Shown one piece after another: positions 1 to 9,752 of a stretch of 64,000 nucleotides of DNA (positions are counted from its first letter, which is position 1; every line of letters begins with the position of its first letter). Below the pieces are notes generated by a model. That model was not told the origin of the DNA. It saw only the letters and a list, made by a program, of their open reading frames with translations, and ran no database searches. A program made the position numbers and the translations under genes. Source of the stretch: Pseudophaeobacter sp965641885 (GTDB taxonomy: Bacteria; Pseudomonadota; Alphaproteobacteria; Rhodobacterales; Rhodobacteraceae); NCBI GenBank assembly GCA_965641885.1, contig OZ282574.1, positions 124,001 through 188,000 on the forward strand, in the 5' to 3' direction.

Positions 1-183
1 ATTGGAACCCTGCTGGCACGACGTGTCGGCCAGCATCACAAAGACTATTATGCGACACAGATCGAGCACGGCGGTATCTTGCTCTGGGTGCGGGTCGACA
101 ACAAAGACAAGGAAGATGTCGCCGTGAAAATCATGACGGCGCATTCCGGGCGTGACGTACATGTCCATCCATGGAGCGAATGA
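1..183 (+). CDS. C-terminal fragment of a stress-protein-like protein
   Basis: An open frame enters from the left edge and stops with TGA at 181-183, giving the last 60 residues of a protein. The tail is polar and histidine-rich, with a hydrophobic strand in the middle (GGILLWVRV) and the ending HVHPWSE. This resembles the C-terminus of alphaproteobacterial proteins with a general-stress-protein 17M/YflT-like domain, which is a recollection of family appearance rather than an alignment. The start and the rest of the domain lie outside the window. The gene converges on the acyl-CoA synthetase fusion gene. Confidence 0.5.
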   Translation: MGTLLARRVGQHHKDYYATQIEHGGILLWVRVDNKDKEDVAVKIMTAHSGRDVHVHPWSE

Positions 184-294
184 GCAGCGTCCTGACGCTC
201 AGTTGCAGTGATGCTGCTGCGCGGGCCGGACGTTCCTTTGGTCCGCGTGTTGCATCCAACATCCTGCCTTTGCGCCCCAATAATTCAAAGCCCA

Positions 295-334
295 GCCCCT
301 AAAACAATGGGGCTTGACCCTAAAATACGGGGTC
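295..334. terminator. two tandem short hairpins between convergent genes
   Basis: Two similar short inverted repeats follow each other: GCCCC (295-299) pairs with GGGGC (309-313), and GACCC (316-320) pairs with GGGTC (330-334). Each has an A-rich 9-nt loop, and a third degenerate half-unit (GCCCCTAA) follows at 337. They lie between the ends of two convergent genes, so a bidirectional terminator is the simplest reading. Stems are only 5 bp and there is no long T run. Confidence 0.35.
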
Positions 335-340
335 CTGCCC

Positions 341-3013
341 CTAATAGTACGGCTGTTGTTTCTCGCGAAAGGCCTTCAAACCGATTGCAAGATCCTGCCC
401 CTCCGTATGCGCTTCGAATTCATCGATTTCCGCATTCATGCGTGTGGACCGCTCCAAGGTGTTCTTGGATGGATGAATAAGGCCCTTTATCCGTCGGATC
501 GCCTCGGGGCTGCATTGAGAAATCTCTTCAGCAAGGTCTTTGGCGCGCTGCAAAAGCGCATTGCCGTCAACCACTGCATTCACAAGACCCCAATCCAGCA
601 GTGTCTCTGCGCTCACCAGTTTTCCAGTGTAAAACATTTCAGCAGCACGTGCTGCTCCAATCTTTTCTGAAAGACGCACGGTCGCGCCCGCGGTTGGCAC
701 GATGGCATAGCGCGCATGGCCATCTCCGATCTGTACGCCCTGCGCTGCAATGACCAGGTCACAACACAGCAAGAGCTCCAGCCCGCCGGCCACAGCGACG
801 CCCCCGACTGCCGCGATCACGACCATCGGCAGATCCTCGATCTTTGCAACGATCGCCTGATTGCGCGCCATATAGTCAACCAAAGTCGTGGCGCCGCTTG
901 CAAGCGCCTGCTCAAATTCGATCAGATCGCCACCAGCCGAAAAGGCCCGGCCCGAGCCCGTGATAATCACCACGCGCACATCGCGCCTTTTGGCCAATGC
1001 TGAGACATGGAGATCCAGCCCGGTCATCATCTCCTGCGACATGGCATTCATCGCGGTGGGCCGGTTAAGCGTCAGCGTCGCCACCTGGCCTTCGAGTGTC
1101 AGGGTCACGGCCTGTTCAGCCTGGGCTGGCGCCTCTGCGCGGATCACATAGTCCTGGGTCAACGGCTCCAGCGCCGCGCGCAGTTTCTGCAAACCATCGG
1201 GTGTCGCGCCAGAAATGCTGACGTCCACGCGCTTTGACCCTTTGGGAGCATCTGGAAATGCAACAGAGACCACCACCGCCGCCGCACCGCATGATTTTTC
1301 GGTTTCGATTCGAACCTTTTCCTCTATGGCCATTTCGACCAGGTGCGGTTTGAAAACTTTGCCCACTGCTGTCACCGGGATTTCGTCGATGCAATTTATG
1401 AACTTGGGGCAGGCCGGAGCTTCGTGAATATGCTCTTTCAGAAAGGCTGCAAAGGCGGTGAGGTCAATCTGTGCCCCGGGACGCGCCACAAAGAAAAGCG
1501 CAGGGACTTCACCCGCGTAGGCGTCGGGCATGGCGACCGCAGCACTTGCGGCGACCCCTTCAAACCGATTGGCAACCTCTTCGATCGCAGTTGGGTCGAT
1601 ATTATGGCCACTGCGCACGATCAGATCCTTTTCGCGCCCTGTCAGAAACAGCCTTTCATCCTCGGAGAGATAGCCTAGATCTCCGGTCGTCAGCCAACCG
1701 TCGTCATCAAGCGTGCCTTGGTTTTGTATTTCATCCAGATAACCGGGGAACACCTGGGGACCCCGCACCTGAACCAGACCGCTTTCGCCGGGGTCACACA
1801 GACGCAGTTTGTCGCCACCTGGCGCAACTATGCGGGTCTGCGCGTAAGGGGCGCGCATCCCCGCGCTTCCGGCGATGGCAGTCCCATAGGCGGGGTTAAA
1901 GGCAATCGCCGCCGCAGTTTCCGTCATCCCGTAGGTCTCGCAAATCTTGATGCCGGTTCTGGTCATGAACCGTTCGCTGACCGAGGCGGGCATGATCGCA
2001 CCGCCCGTCCCCGCCATGCGCACGCATGAGAGATCCAGATCCGGTGACCATGTTTCGCACAGCGCGCCAATAGACGTAGGCACGCCATTGACGACCGTGA
2101 CGCCAAAATCCTGCGCTATCTGCCAGTAGTTTTCAGTGACTTCACGTTGGCGCAATCCATAGGGAGAGGGGATCACATTATGCCCCCCGGCGGCCAGCAC
2201 GGACAGTCCGACTGTAATCGTGCCGCCCACATGGAAGAATGGAAACCCATTCAGCACGACATCCTTTTCGTCATAGCCAAAGACCTGCGCAAAACTGAAG
2301 GCGGCATGGATCTGATTGCCATGGGTCAGTTGCACCAGCTTGGGCCGCCCAGTGGTGCCGCCGGTGTGAAACATTGCACAAACCATGGCGCGGTCATCTG
2401 ATGGGCGAAAATCAAGCTGATCCTGCCGCGCTGGGCGCATATGTGTCGCAAGCGGGGTGAAGCCTTCGGGCAGATCCTCTGCCTCTCCCAGCACCACGAC
2501 ATGGCACAGCGATTTGACAAGAGGCACAATCTCGAGCGCCTTGTTCCAGCACATTTCATCGGCACCGCGCGCCGGGATCACAAGGATGCGCGCGCCCTCT
2601 GCCATGAGAAGATCTGCAATCACCTCGGGCGACAGAAGGTAGTTTATCGAACTGGCCACACCCGCCACCTGCGCCCCGAACAAAAGTGCGGGAAACTCGG
2701 GCAAGGTCGGACATAAAAAGGCGACAGGGCCGCTGTCAGGGGTGATGCCAAGCCCGCGAAACATATTGGCAGCACCGGTCACAGCCTGCAAAAGCCCATC
2801 ATGCGTGAGCGTAAGCGCCACATCACTGGCATTTGGGCTGTTGAGGACTGTCAGAGCCTTACGCGCACCGTCATTGGCGGCTGTTGCCAGAAAAAAATCG
2901 TAAATGTTGCGCGCCGGAACGGCTTCGTCATAGGGCAAGGCTTCGATCGCGCGGATGTCGCTGATATCGCGGACTTTGCGCAGTGGGCGGGTGGTTGGAC
3001 GCGGCTGGGACAT
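341..3013 (-). CDS. acyl-CoA synthetase / enoyl-CoA hydratase fusion
   Basis: The 890-residue product joins two enzymes. Residues about 1-560 are an AMP-forming acyl-CoA synthetase: the P-loop-like motif TGGTTGRPK is near residue 217, the adenylate motif GREKDLIVRSG follows, and the C-terminal lysine motif is GKVFKPHL. After a linker, residues about 635-890 are a crotonase/enoyl-CoA hydratase with the oxyanion-type segments RAFSAGGDL and AGGLELLLCCDL. It should activate a carboxylic acid to its CoA thioester and hydrate or otherwise process the enoyl-CoA; the substrate is unknown. The gene ends an ABC-transporter operon, and its ATG shares one base with the upstream ATPase stop. Both halves look intact. 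Confidence 0.85.
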   Translation of the reverse strand: MSQPRPTTRPLRKVRDISDIRAIEALPYDEAVPARNIYDFFLATAANDGARKALTVLNSPNASDVALTLTHDGLLQAVTGAANMFRGLGITPDSGPVAFLCPTLPEFPALLFGAQVAGVASSINYLLSPEVIADLLMAEGARILVIPARGADEMCWNKALEIVPLVKSLCHVVVLGEAEDLPEGFTPLATHMRPARQDQLDFRPSDDRAMVCAMFHTGGTTGRPKLVQLTHGNQIHAAFSFAQVFGYDEKDVVLNGFPFFHVGGTITVGLSVLAAGGHNVIPSPYGLRQREVTENYWQIAQDFGVTVVNGVPTSIGALCETWSPDLDLSCVRMAGTGGAIMPASVSERFMTRTGIKICETYGMTETAAAIAFNPAYGTAIAGSAGMRAPYAQTRIVAPGGDKLRLCDPGESGLVQVRGPQVFPGYLDEIQNQGTLDDDGWLTTGDLGYLSEDERLFLTGREKDLIVRSGHNIDPTAIEEVANRFEGVAASAAVAMPDAYAGEVPALFFVARPGAQIDLTAFAAFLKEHIHEAPACPKFINCIDEIPVTAVGKVFKPHLVEMAIEEKVRIETEKSCGAAAVVVSVAFPDAPKGSKRVDVSISGATPDGLQKLRAALEPLTQDYVIRAEAPAQAEQAVTLTLEGQVATLTLNRPTAMNAMSQEMMTGLDLHVSALAKRRDVRVVIITGSGRAFSAGGDLIEFEQALASGATTLVDYMARNQAIVAKIEDLPMVVIAAVGGVAVAGGLELLLCCDLVIAAQGVQIGDGHARYAIVPTAGATVRLSEKIGAARAAEMFYTGKLVSAETLLDWGLVNAVVDGNALLQRAKDLAEEISQCSPEAIRRIKGLIHPSKNTLERSTRMNAEIDEFEAHTEGQDLAIGLKAFREKQQPYY

Positions 3014-4506
3014 CAGTGAACCGCCGCATACATAATCATGGCTTCATCGGCTTCGCTGCCGTCCAGTTCCTCAACGATGCGTCCCTGCCGACAAACCAGA
3101 ATTCGGTCAGAAATCTTCATAACCTCTGGCAGGTAAGAGGAAATCATCAAGACGGCGACACCCTCCTCGGCGAGCTGATGGATCAGTTGATGAATCTCGG
3201 CGATGGCCCCCACATCGACGCCGCGGGTTGGTTCATCAAAAATGATCAGCCGAGGCTTTTGCAACAAAGCCTTGGCGATCACGACTTTTTGCTGATTGCC
3301 GCCCGAAAGCTCGATCACGCGGGCGTCGTTATTAATCGCCCGCACACTCAGCGCTTCGGTCCATGTCTGGGCGATCTCTTTCATCTCACGCATATTCACC
3401 GTCTTTGATTTGGTCACACCCCCGGCAAGCGCGCCCATGTACAGGTTTTCCGAAATGGACATGGTTTCAAAGAACCCCTCTTGCTTGCGGTCTTCGGTGA
3501 CATAGATGATCCCGTCTTTCACAGCCGGTCTGGGAACACGGTAGCGCACGGGTTGGCCATCCAACCGGATTTGGCCGCCATGGAAAAAGTCGCGTTTGTC
3601 TACGCCTGCGATAATCTTGGCCGCCTCGGTCCTCCCCGAGCCGATCAGGCCGAACATTCCCGTCACCTGTCCGGAAAACACCGAAAACGAGGTGTTGCGC
3701 ACGATATTGTTCATCGACAGGTTCTGAACACTCAGTATTTTTTCACCGGGCTTGCGGATGTCTCTCTCGGCGGTGCCGTAAAGCTCTTCGGTCAGGGCGC
3801 GGCCAACCATGGCCTGCACAATCTTTTCGCGGTCCAGCTCGGCGGTGGGCGCGGTTATCACCAATTCCCCATCTCGCAGAATTGTTATCCGGTCGGAAAT
3901 CGCCAGGGCTTCCTCCAGCGCGTGACTGATAAAGACGATCGACACGCCGCGCAGGCGCAGACGTTTCACAAGTGAGAAAAACTGATGCTTCTCCTCGGGC
4001 GTCAACGTCGCTGTCGGCTCGTCAAAGATGATGACCTTGGCCTGATGGTGAACCGCGCGGGCAATTTCGACCATCTGCTTTTGTCCGGCTCCAAGCGATT
4101 GCACCAGGGCCGTGGGGTCAACGTTGAAATTGAGCGATTGCAGAAATTGTTGCCCGGCAATGTAGAGCCCGCGCAGCCGGTGGAAATGCTGATCGTCGGT
4201 CAGATAGATATTCTGCGCCACACTCAGCGACGGCACCAAAGAGGTTTCCTGATAAACCATCGCAATCCCGCGGCTCAGCGCATCAGCAGGCGAGCGCATC
4301 TCTACACGTTTGCCTTCGAGATATATTTCGCCCGCAGTCGGGTCCACAACGCCTGCGATCATCTTGGTCAGGGTCGATTTCCCTGCACCGTTTTCTCCAA
4401 GCAAAGCATGTACTTCACCAGGCAGGAGGTCAAAATTCACATCCTTTACAGCATGGACGCCGCGATAGGATTTTGTGCCGTTTCTAAGCTCGATCAACGG
4501 GGTCAT
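3013..4506 (-). CDS. sugar ABC transporter, duplicated ATPase (RbsA/MglA family)
   Basis: This 497-residue protein has two ABC ATPase domains in tandem, the layout of ribose/galactose-type import ATPases. The first carries a normal Walker A (GENGAGKST) near residue 38, a signature-like LGAGQKQ and Walker B VIIFDEPTA. The second has a degenerate Walker A (GLIGSGRTEAAK), a normal LSGGNQQ signature and LIIFDEPTRG, as is usual for this family. It would power the two RbsC-like permeases encoded upstream in the same operon. Start and stop overlap the neighbouring genes (ATGA with the SMP-30 gene), so the genes are translationally coupled. Confidence 0.9.
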   Translation of the reverse strand: MTPLIELRNGTKSYRGVHAVKDVNFDLLPGEVHALLGENGAGKSTLTKMIAGVVDPTAGEIYLEGKRVEMRSPADALSRGIAMVYQETSLVPSLSVAQNIYLTDDQHFHRLRGLYIAGQQFLQSLNFNVDPTALVQSLGAGQKQMVEIARAVHHQAKVIIFDEPTATLTPEEKHQFFSLVKRLRLRGVSIVFISHALEEALAISDRITILRDGELVITAPTAELDREKIVQAMVGRALTEELYGTAERDIRKPGEKILSVQNLSMNNIVRNTSFSVFSGQVTGMFGLIGSGRTEAAKIIAGVDKRDFFHGGQIRLDGQPVRYRVPRPAVKDGIIYVTEDRKQEGFFETMSISENLYMGALAGGVTKSKTVNMREMKEIAQTWTEALSVRAINNDARVIELSGGNQQKVVIAKALLQKPRLIIFDEPTRGVDVGAIAEIHQLIHQLAEEGVAVLMISSYLPEVMKISDRILVCRQGRIVEELDGSEADEAMIMYAAVH

Positions 4507-5579
4507 GACGTACCTTTCTGGGTCTCGAACAGCGTGGCGACGACAACACCGTCACCGCGAGAGGCCACATAGGTCTGACCGTTGTGTTCAACCGCACTGG
4601 TCACGCCATGGGTCCGGCCATCGGCGCGGCTGTGCAGGCTTTCGACTGGTTGCAGGTCGGCATCAAGCCGCACGCAAAGCCCGGCCGAGAGGGTCGGCGC
4701 CCATGGTTTTAGCCGACCGAGCTGTTTGACGCTGCCGCCCTGAAGCGGCTCGTAAAAATCCCGCCCTGATCGCAGCTTTGGCGAAATCCAAAACTCCTGA
4801 GGGACAGCCTCGATCATGCGGCTGCGGTAGGCGCGTTCGCGCAGCACAAATTCCACAAGCTGGCTGCGCGGGGCAAAAACCGATAGCGCGAAGCCCTGGC
4901 CCATCGCGCAAAGGCGTCCGGGATAGCCGACCAGATCAGCGCAGACGACCTTGCGCTCATGCGGTTTTTCGAGATTGACGCGGAGCAGCCGATGACGCCA
5001 TGCCTCAGAGATGATCAGCTCATCACCGTCTGGCGCCAGCCCTGCGGGGTATGCCAGGCCATCCAGAAGCTGCGCGCTGTCGCCGCTGGCCAGATCAATC
5101 CGGTGCAGGCTGCCCGAGGCGTTTGACTGGAGCAGGTCCCGCTGCCAATCTTGTGCGTCACAGTCCCTGGATCCGTTGGTCAGATACAGCGTGTCTCTCA
5201 AAGCGGTCATCGCCGTGATGCAGGTCAGACCGGGAAAGGGGCCAAACGCCTTGCCATCATGCGCGCCGCCGATGAAATGCAGCTGGCCGTTGCTCAGCGC
5301 CACGGCCAGCCCCTCTGCGCCGACAGCGGCAAGAGCGGCAATCGGGACCTCAAATTGCTGCGCAATTTCGAATTCTGCTCCTGACAAAGAACAGAGCCTG
5401 TTCGCGGCCGAAGCCCAGAGCCCATCAGGGCGGCTCACCAGGCAGTCGACATCGGCAAGAACCAGGCGCAGACCGGCCTCGTCCAGGGCCCGGTTCGGGC
5501 GCAGTGCGCCATCCAGCGTCGGCACCGTTACAGCCGCTTCTCCCCGGCCAAGAATATTGTCCAAAAGCCGGGAAATCAT
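4503..5579 (-). CDS. SMP-30/gluconolactonase-type beta-propeller protein
   Basis: The 358-residue protein is predicted to be a six-bladed propeller of the SMP-30/strictosidine-synthase-like group, many of which hydrolyse sugar lactones. Visible family segments include GLAYPAGLAPDGDELIISEAW and the later VGYPGRLCAMG stretch. An ATG at 5579 overlaps the upstream stop (ATGA) and is preferred over the longer reading frame, whose 21 extra residues would lie inside the upstream gene. No signal peptide is evident. A second propeller of the same type is fused to the permease directly upstream. Lactonase activity is an inference. Confidence 0.7.
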   Translation of the reverse strand: MISRLLDNILGRGEAAVTVPTLDGALRPNRALDEAGLRLVLADVDCLVSRPDGLWASAANRLCSLSGAEFEIAQQFEVPIAALAAVGAEGLAVALSNGQLHFIGGAHDGKAFGPFPGLTCITAMTALRDTLYLTNGSRDCDAQDWQRDLLQSNASGSLHRIDLASGDSAQLLDGLAYPAGLAPDGDELIISEAWRHRLLRVNLEKPHERKVVCADLVGYPGRLCAMGQGFALSVFAPRSQLVEFVLRERAYRSRMIEAVPQEFWISPKLRSGRDFYEPLQGGSVKQLGRLKPWAPTLSAGLCVRLDADLQPVESLHSRADGRTHGVTSAVEHNGQTYVASRGDGVVVATLFETQKGTS

Positions 5580-7690
5580 GATTTTCTCCAATAGGACTGA
5601 TGCGCGGTCCAGTCGGGATCGACCCCATCCAGCTTTAGGCAACCGATCCGGTTATTGGTGATCCCACCGATGAACAAACGCCCCTTGTGTTCGCGGATCG
5701 AGGTGATCATCGGGTGATTTTCGCCTTTGCGGTCCCAGAGGGTTTCCAAAATTTGTCCATCCTCATCAAAGCGTACGATGCAGCCGGTGTTGATATTGGG
5801 AAACAGCCATTCATCCGGGGCGATGCGGCGCGCCATGCGTTTGCGAAAGCCCGGCATCTGCATCGCGAGATCCAGACTGGGCGTGCGCACCCCGACAATC
5901 GCCAGCCAGAATGTGCCGTCAGAGGCGCGATTGATATTGTCGGGATAGCCCGGCAAATCGGGGATCACGGTTTCGACCGTACCGGCCTTGGGGCCGTCAT
6001 AATAGTAGCGGCTGATCCGGCAGGCCCATGTTTCGGCAAAGAAAAAGGACTGGTCATCATGCGCCATACAAATCCCGTTGGGAAAGACCAGGTTCTTGAT
6101 GACGGTGCGTGTGGTGCCCTTGTTTGGATCATAGCAAATGATCCGCCCGTTGCCGCGCGACTCAAGGCAATCCACCGGCCAGTCATGCATCTCGTAGCGC
6201 GTTGTGGCCTCGCTGAAAAAGATCCGCCCATCGGGGGCAATATCCAAATCATCCGCCAGACGCAGGCGTGAATCGTCGATCACCGACAGCCAGGTGCGGT
6301 TGGTCTCATCGGTCAGCTTGATAATCTCGCGGTCCGGCGTGATTTTATACAGCCCCATCCCACCGATACAGACGATCAGCGCGCCATCTTTGGCAAAGGC
6401 CATGCCCAGGGGGCGCCCGCCCACATGCGCAAAGACCTCTTGGTTTTTGTAGTCCGGCGCAAGGAAACGAATGATGTCGCCAGTCCGGTTGCCGATATAG
6501 AGATTGTCGTCTTCATCAAGGATGACATCTTCGGGCCCATCGACCTCGCCCAGACCAATCAGATCAACCGGAGAGAGGCGGTCGTTCAGCCCATAGGGTG
6601 AGCCCGCGTCGGTGCCCGGTGCCTTTGGAAGCGCGGCGTGTGTTGGCGAGACGTAGACCTTGGACAAAAGCTTGTGACGATTGCGCTGCCAGCGCACGTC
6701 GATCGCCACAGCCATCATCAGGACCATTCCAAGCAAGAGCGAATTGGCCCCGCTGGTGACGCCAAGGCGAACAAGCCCGTTGACCATGATCATCACCGTA
6801 ATCGAGCCGATCACTGCCTTTGCGGGCGAGCCGCGCCCGCCGCCAAGGCTGTTGCCGCCCAAAACGGCTGCGGTCAGTGCCGCGATTTCAAGCCCAATGC
6901 CAGTATCCGCACCAGCGCCTCCGAGGCGCGAGGCAAAGAAGACGCCCGCCAGCGCGCTCAGCGTGCCGGACACCACGTAGGTGGCACAGATCACACTGCG
7001 CACGGGGATACCGACGTTGTGGGCGGACCGGCGTGAGCCCCCCGTGGCCAGGACGAACCAGCCCACCCGCGAGCGGCTGAAAACCAGATGGGCAACCAAC
7101 GCAATGATCGCTGTGACCACGACGCTGAAGGGAAGCCCGAAAAGCAGGCCTTCGCCAAGGAAATACCAGGGCTCGGAATCTATGAAGGTCGCGGCAATGT
7201 CTACCGAGTAGCTGAGCAAAAGCATATCGACCACGGCGCGCACCACGATCAGCGTCACAAGCGTGGTCAAAAAGGCCCGCAGCCTGAGAAAGCCGACCAG
7301 AATACCGTTGACCAGCCCGACAGCGGCCCCGGCCAGAAGCGTCAGAGCGACCACAGCGGGCATTGGAAGCCCGCCAACCGTCAGGAGCGCAAGTGCCACG
7401 ATATTGCCGAGCGCAAAGGTCGAGCCCACACTCAGGTCAATGCCACCGGCAACCATCACCACCATGAGAGCCAGGACCAAGAGGCCAAACTCGCCCCATT
7501 CCCGCATCAAATTGGAAAGGCTGGCAACGCCGAAAAAATCCGGGATAGAGCTTCCGAAAGCTGCGATGACGATCAGCAGGATCGCGAGCGGGATCGCGTT
7601 GTCGATCCATTTCTTCGAAAGAATTTCTCCCAACAGATGGTCAGGAAAGGCGCGGTAGCGCCAGCGTGTCAAAGTGTCTGACATCGACAT
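5576..7690 (-). CDS. ABC sugar permease fused to an SMP-30-type domain
   Basis: The protein has about 704 residues. Its first half is a RbsC-type permease (BPD_transp_2) with about ten hydrophobic segments and the family stretch GGIDLSVGSTFALGN. From roughly residue 360 it becomes a soluble SMP-30/gluconolactonase-like propeller, with EDVILDEDDNLYIGNRTG, LVFPNGICMAHD and the DLPGYPDNINRASDG segment. The start at 7690 has GAGG about 9 nt upstream; the next ATG at 7684 is also possible, and the 20 residues before 7690 look unconserved. If the C-terminus faces the cytoplasm, as is usual for these permeases, lactone hydrolysis would occur at the inner mouth of the channel; this topology is inferred. 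Confidence 0.8.
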   Translation of the reverse strand: MSMSDTLTRWRYRAFPDHLLGEILSKKWIDNAIPLAILLIVIAAFGSSIPDFFGVASLSNLMREWGEFGLLVLALMVVMVAGGIDLSVGSTFALGNIVALALLTVGGLPMPAVVALTLLAGAAVGLVNGILVGFLRLRAFLTTLVTLIVVRAVVDMLLLSYSVDIAATFIDSEPWYFLGEGLLFGLPFSVVVTAIIALVAHLVFSRSRVGWFVLATGGSRRSAHNVGIPVRSVICATYVVSGTLSALAGVFFASRLGGAGADTGIGLEIAALTAAVLGGNSLGGGRGSPAKAVIGSITVMIMVNGLVRLGVTSGANSLLLGMVLMMAVAIDVRWQRNRHKLLSKVYVSPTHAALPKAPGTDAGSPYGLNDRLSPVDLIGLGEVDGPEDVILDEDDNLYIGNRTGDIIRFLAPDYKNQEVFAHVGGRPLGMAFAKDGALIVCIGGMGLYKITPDREIIKLTDETNRTWLSVIDDSRLRLADDLDIAPDGRIFFSEATTRYEMHDWPVDCLESRGNGRIICYDPNKGTTRTVIKNLVFPNGICMAHDDQSFFFAETWACRISRYYYDGPKAGTVETVIPDLPGYPDNINRASDGTFWLAIVGVRTPSLDLAMQMPGFRKRMARRIAPDEWLFPNINTGCIVRFDEDGQILETLWDRKGENHPMITSIREHKGRLFIGGITNNRIGCLKLDGVDPDWTAHQSYWRKS

Positions 7691-7755
7691 GTCTCGAGCC
7701 TCATTCCTAATAAGACCAGCGCGGCAACCTGCGGCCGCGCTGGCATTCATTTGTG

Positions 7756-8751
7756 TTATTGTTGGCCGGGAAGGCTCCAGCAGCTGTCTTCAGTGATGTT
7801 ATCCTTGGTCAGGAACTGAAGCGGCGTGAACAGGGCTGATTTGATCGCGCCCGGCTCGGGCTGTGCTTGCAGCAACTGCTTGATAACATTTGCCATATCC
7901 CGCGCCTGTCCGGGGACGTGATAGACCACCACTTCGGAATAGGTGCCCTTTTTCAGACCGTCACAGGCGGTCTTGTTGCCACCCCCCTGGGTCAAAAGAT
8001 AAACGTCCTGACCAGATTCCTTGATCGCCGCTGAGGTGCCCACATCCATCACATCCCAGAAACCGGCAATTGCGCAGAGATCAGGATGCTGTTGAATGAC
8101 GGTGGCGGCGATATTGCGCGCCTTGGTGGAATCCCAGTCTGCGGCCTGATTTGAGACCAGCTGAATTTCCGGGTGCTGTTCAAGCACGTTGCTGATGCCT
8201 TTCATCTGATAGGCACTGGCGGCGGCGGTCAGCACGCCTTGGGTGATCGCGATCTTGCCGCTGCCGCCATTGGCGGGCGAACACTTCTCGACCAGTCGTG
8301 CGCCGATCTGCTCTCCCATGCCGACGTAATCGGCGCCGATGAACGCATCGGTCGAATAGCTCGACCGCATGTTCACCTGTACGACATAAATCCCGGCGGC
8401 CTCGGCCTTTTTCAAAAGACGGGCATATGACTGCACATCCGGGTTGTGAACCACCAGGACATCAGGCTTTTCACTGATCAGCGAGGTGATGGCCTGCGCA
8501 CCAGCAGAGGTGCTCCAGTTCGGGTCGCGAATATCAAATTCGACACCCAGAGGCTCCAGCGCCTCCCGCAGACCCATGGCCCAACCTTCCGTGAGGTCAA
8601 AGCCCATCGCAACCGGGACATAGGCCACCCTTTTGCCCTTGAAAGCATCATAATAGGAGGCGCGTGCAGGGTCGTCGATCCCATCCGCCGCCACCATGGT
8701 TCCGCCAAATGCGACCAGCGCAGTCAGCGCAGCTCTTTTTAGAAAACGCAT
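7756..8751 (-). CDS. periplasmic sugar-binding protein of the ABC importer
   Basis: The 331-residue product starts with a signal peptide (MRFLKRAALTALVAFGG, likely cleaved after MVAA) and continues as a type I periplasmic binding protein of the ribose/galactose family. Examples are the strand-turn ISEKPDVLVVHNPD and the glycine-rich LLTQGGGNKTACDGL near the hinge. It would present substrate to the two permeases. The ATG at 8751 has GGGAG 8-9 nt upstream; the longer frame (8 extra residues) would remove the signal-peptide start. It sits between the two permease genes. The ligand cannot be read from the sequence. Confidence 0.85.
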   Translation of the reverse strand: MRFLKRAALTALVAFGGTMVAADGIDDPARASYYDAFKGKRVAYVPVAMGFDLTEGWAMGLREALEPLGVEFDIRDPNWSTSAGAQAITSLISEKPDVLVVHNPDVQSYARLLKKAEAAGIYVVQVNMRSSYSTDAFIGADYVGMGEQIGARLVEKCSPANGGSGKIAITQGVLTAAASAYQMKGISNVLEQHPEIQLVSNQAADWDSTKARNIAATVIQQHPDLCAIAGFWDVMDVGTSAAIKESGQDVYLLTQGGGNKTACDGLKKGTYSEVVVYHVPGQARDMANVIKQLLQAQPEPGAIKSALFTPLQFLTKDNITEDSCWSLPGQQ

Positions 8752-8777
8752 TGTTATTTCTCCCTTTTTCTCCACAG

Positions 8778-9752
8778 TTAAATGTCCCCTTGTTGGGCGG
8801 TTTGCTCATCGCGGGGGTTGAGAAGCGTGTCGATAACGATGGCCAGCAGCAGGATGACGCCCTTGATCACGTTCTGAACTGTGTATTGGATGTTCAGGAT
8901 CGTCATGCCGTTGATCAACACACCGATCAGCAGGGTTCCCACCACGACATTGCGGACGCCGCCGCGCCCTCCCGACAGACCGATACCACCCAGAACGACG
9001 ACAAGAATGACGTCATAGACAAAGGTGGAATGGGCCACGCGAGTGTTCATGCTTGCGACTGACGCGGCAGTCACGCAGCCCGCCAGGAACCCGATTGAGG
9101 CCGAGATCATATATTGTAGAATGATGATCGGGCGCACCGGAACACCCGTGATGCGCGCAGCGGCAGCGTTATCGCCCACAGCCCGCAGGTAACTGCCGTT
9201 TTTGGTGAATTTCAAAAACAGATGCGCCGCAATACACACCCCAATGAACATGATGATCGGTGCCGGAAGTCCAAAAACGGTGCCTTCCCCCAGCCAGAGC
9301 AGTGGATCGGCATCGGACGTGAAATAGATGACATCCAGATCAAACAGGAAATAGCGGCCAAACCCATAGATCGCCGTGCCCATGGCAAGTGTTGCAAAAA
9401 TTGCCGGCACCTCGACATAGGCGATGAACAACCCGTTGATGACGCCGATCACAATGGAAAAGGCCAAGCCGAAAATTAATGCCTGGGCCAGCGGCATTCC
9501 ACCGGACACCAGCTGCAGCGACCAGGCGACCGAAATCGCCATCACCGCCACCAGCGACAGATCAATTCCGCGGCCAATAACAACAATGCCCATGGCGACG
9601 CCGAGTATCCCCAGAATCGAGACGCTCCGCACCAGGTTCACCAGATTATTGGTGGTCAAAAATCCAGGTACGAAAATGGTAAAAGCCAAACAAAGCAATA
9701 CCGCCAGACCAAAAACGATCTGCTCTTGGCTGAGCCTCCCGATCAGGTTCAT
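8778..9752 (-). CDS. sugar ABC transporter permease (RbsC family)
   Basis: A 324-residue membrane protein with about ten hydrophobic segments and the family motif GRGIDLSLVAVMAIS. Its C-terminal part has the usual GGIGLSGGRGGVRNVVVG segment before the last helices. The ATG at 9752 follows GGGAGG by 6 nt; nine further upstream residues in frame are unlikely. It is the first gene of the operon and diverges from the AraC regulator. With the permease-SMP-30 fusion it would form a heterodimeric channel. Confidence 0.85.
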   Translation of the reverse strand: MNLIGRLSQEQIVFGLAVLLCLAFTIFVPGFLTTNNLVNLVRSVSILGILGVAMGIVVIGRGIDLSLVAVMAISVAWSLQLVSGGMPLAQALIFGLAFSIVIGVINGLFIAYVEVPAIFATLAMGTAIYGFGRYFLFDLDVIYFTSDADPLLWLGEGTVFGLPAPIIMFIGVCIAAHLFLKFTKNGSYLRAVGDNAAAARITGVPVRPIIILQYMISASIGFLAGCVTAASVASMNTRVAHSTFVYDVILVVVLGGIGLSGGRGGVRNVVVGTLLIGVLINGMTILNIQYTVQNVIKGVILLLAIVIDTLLNPRDEQTAQQGDI

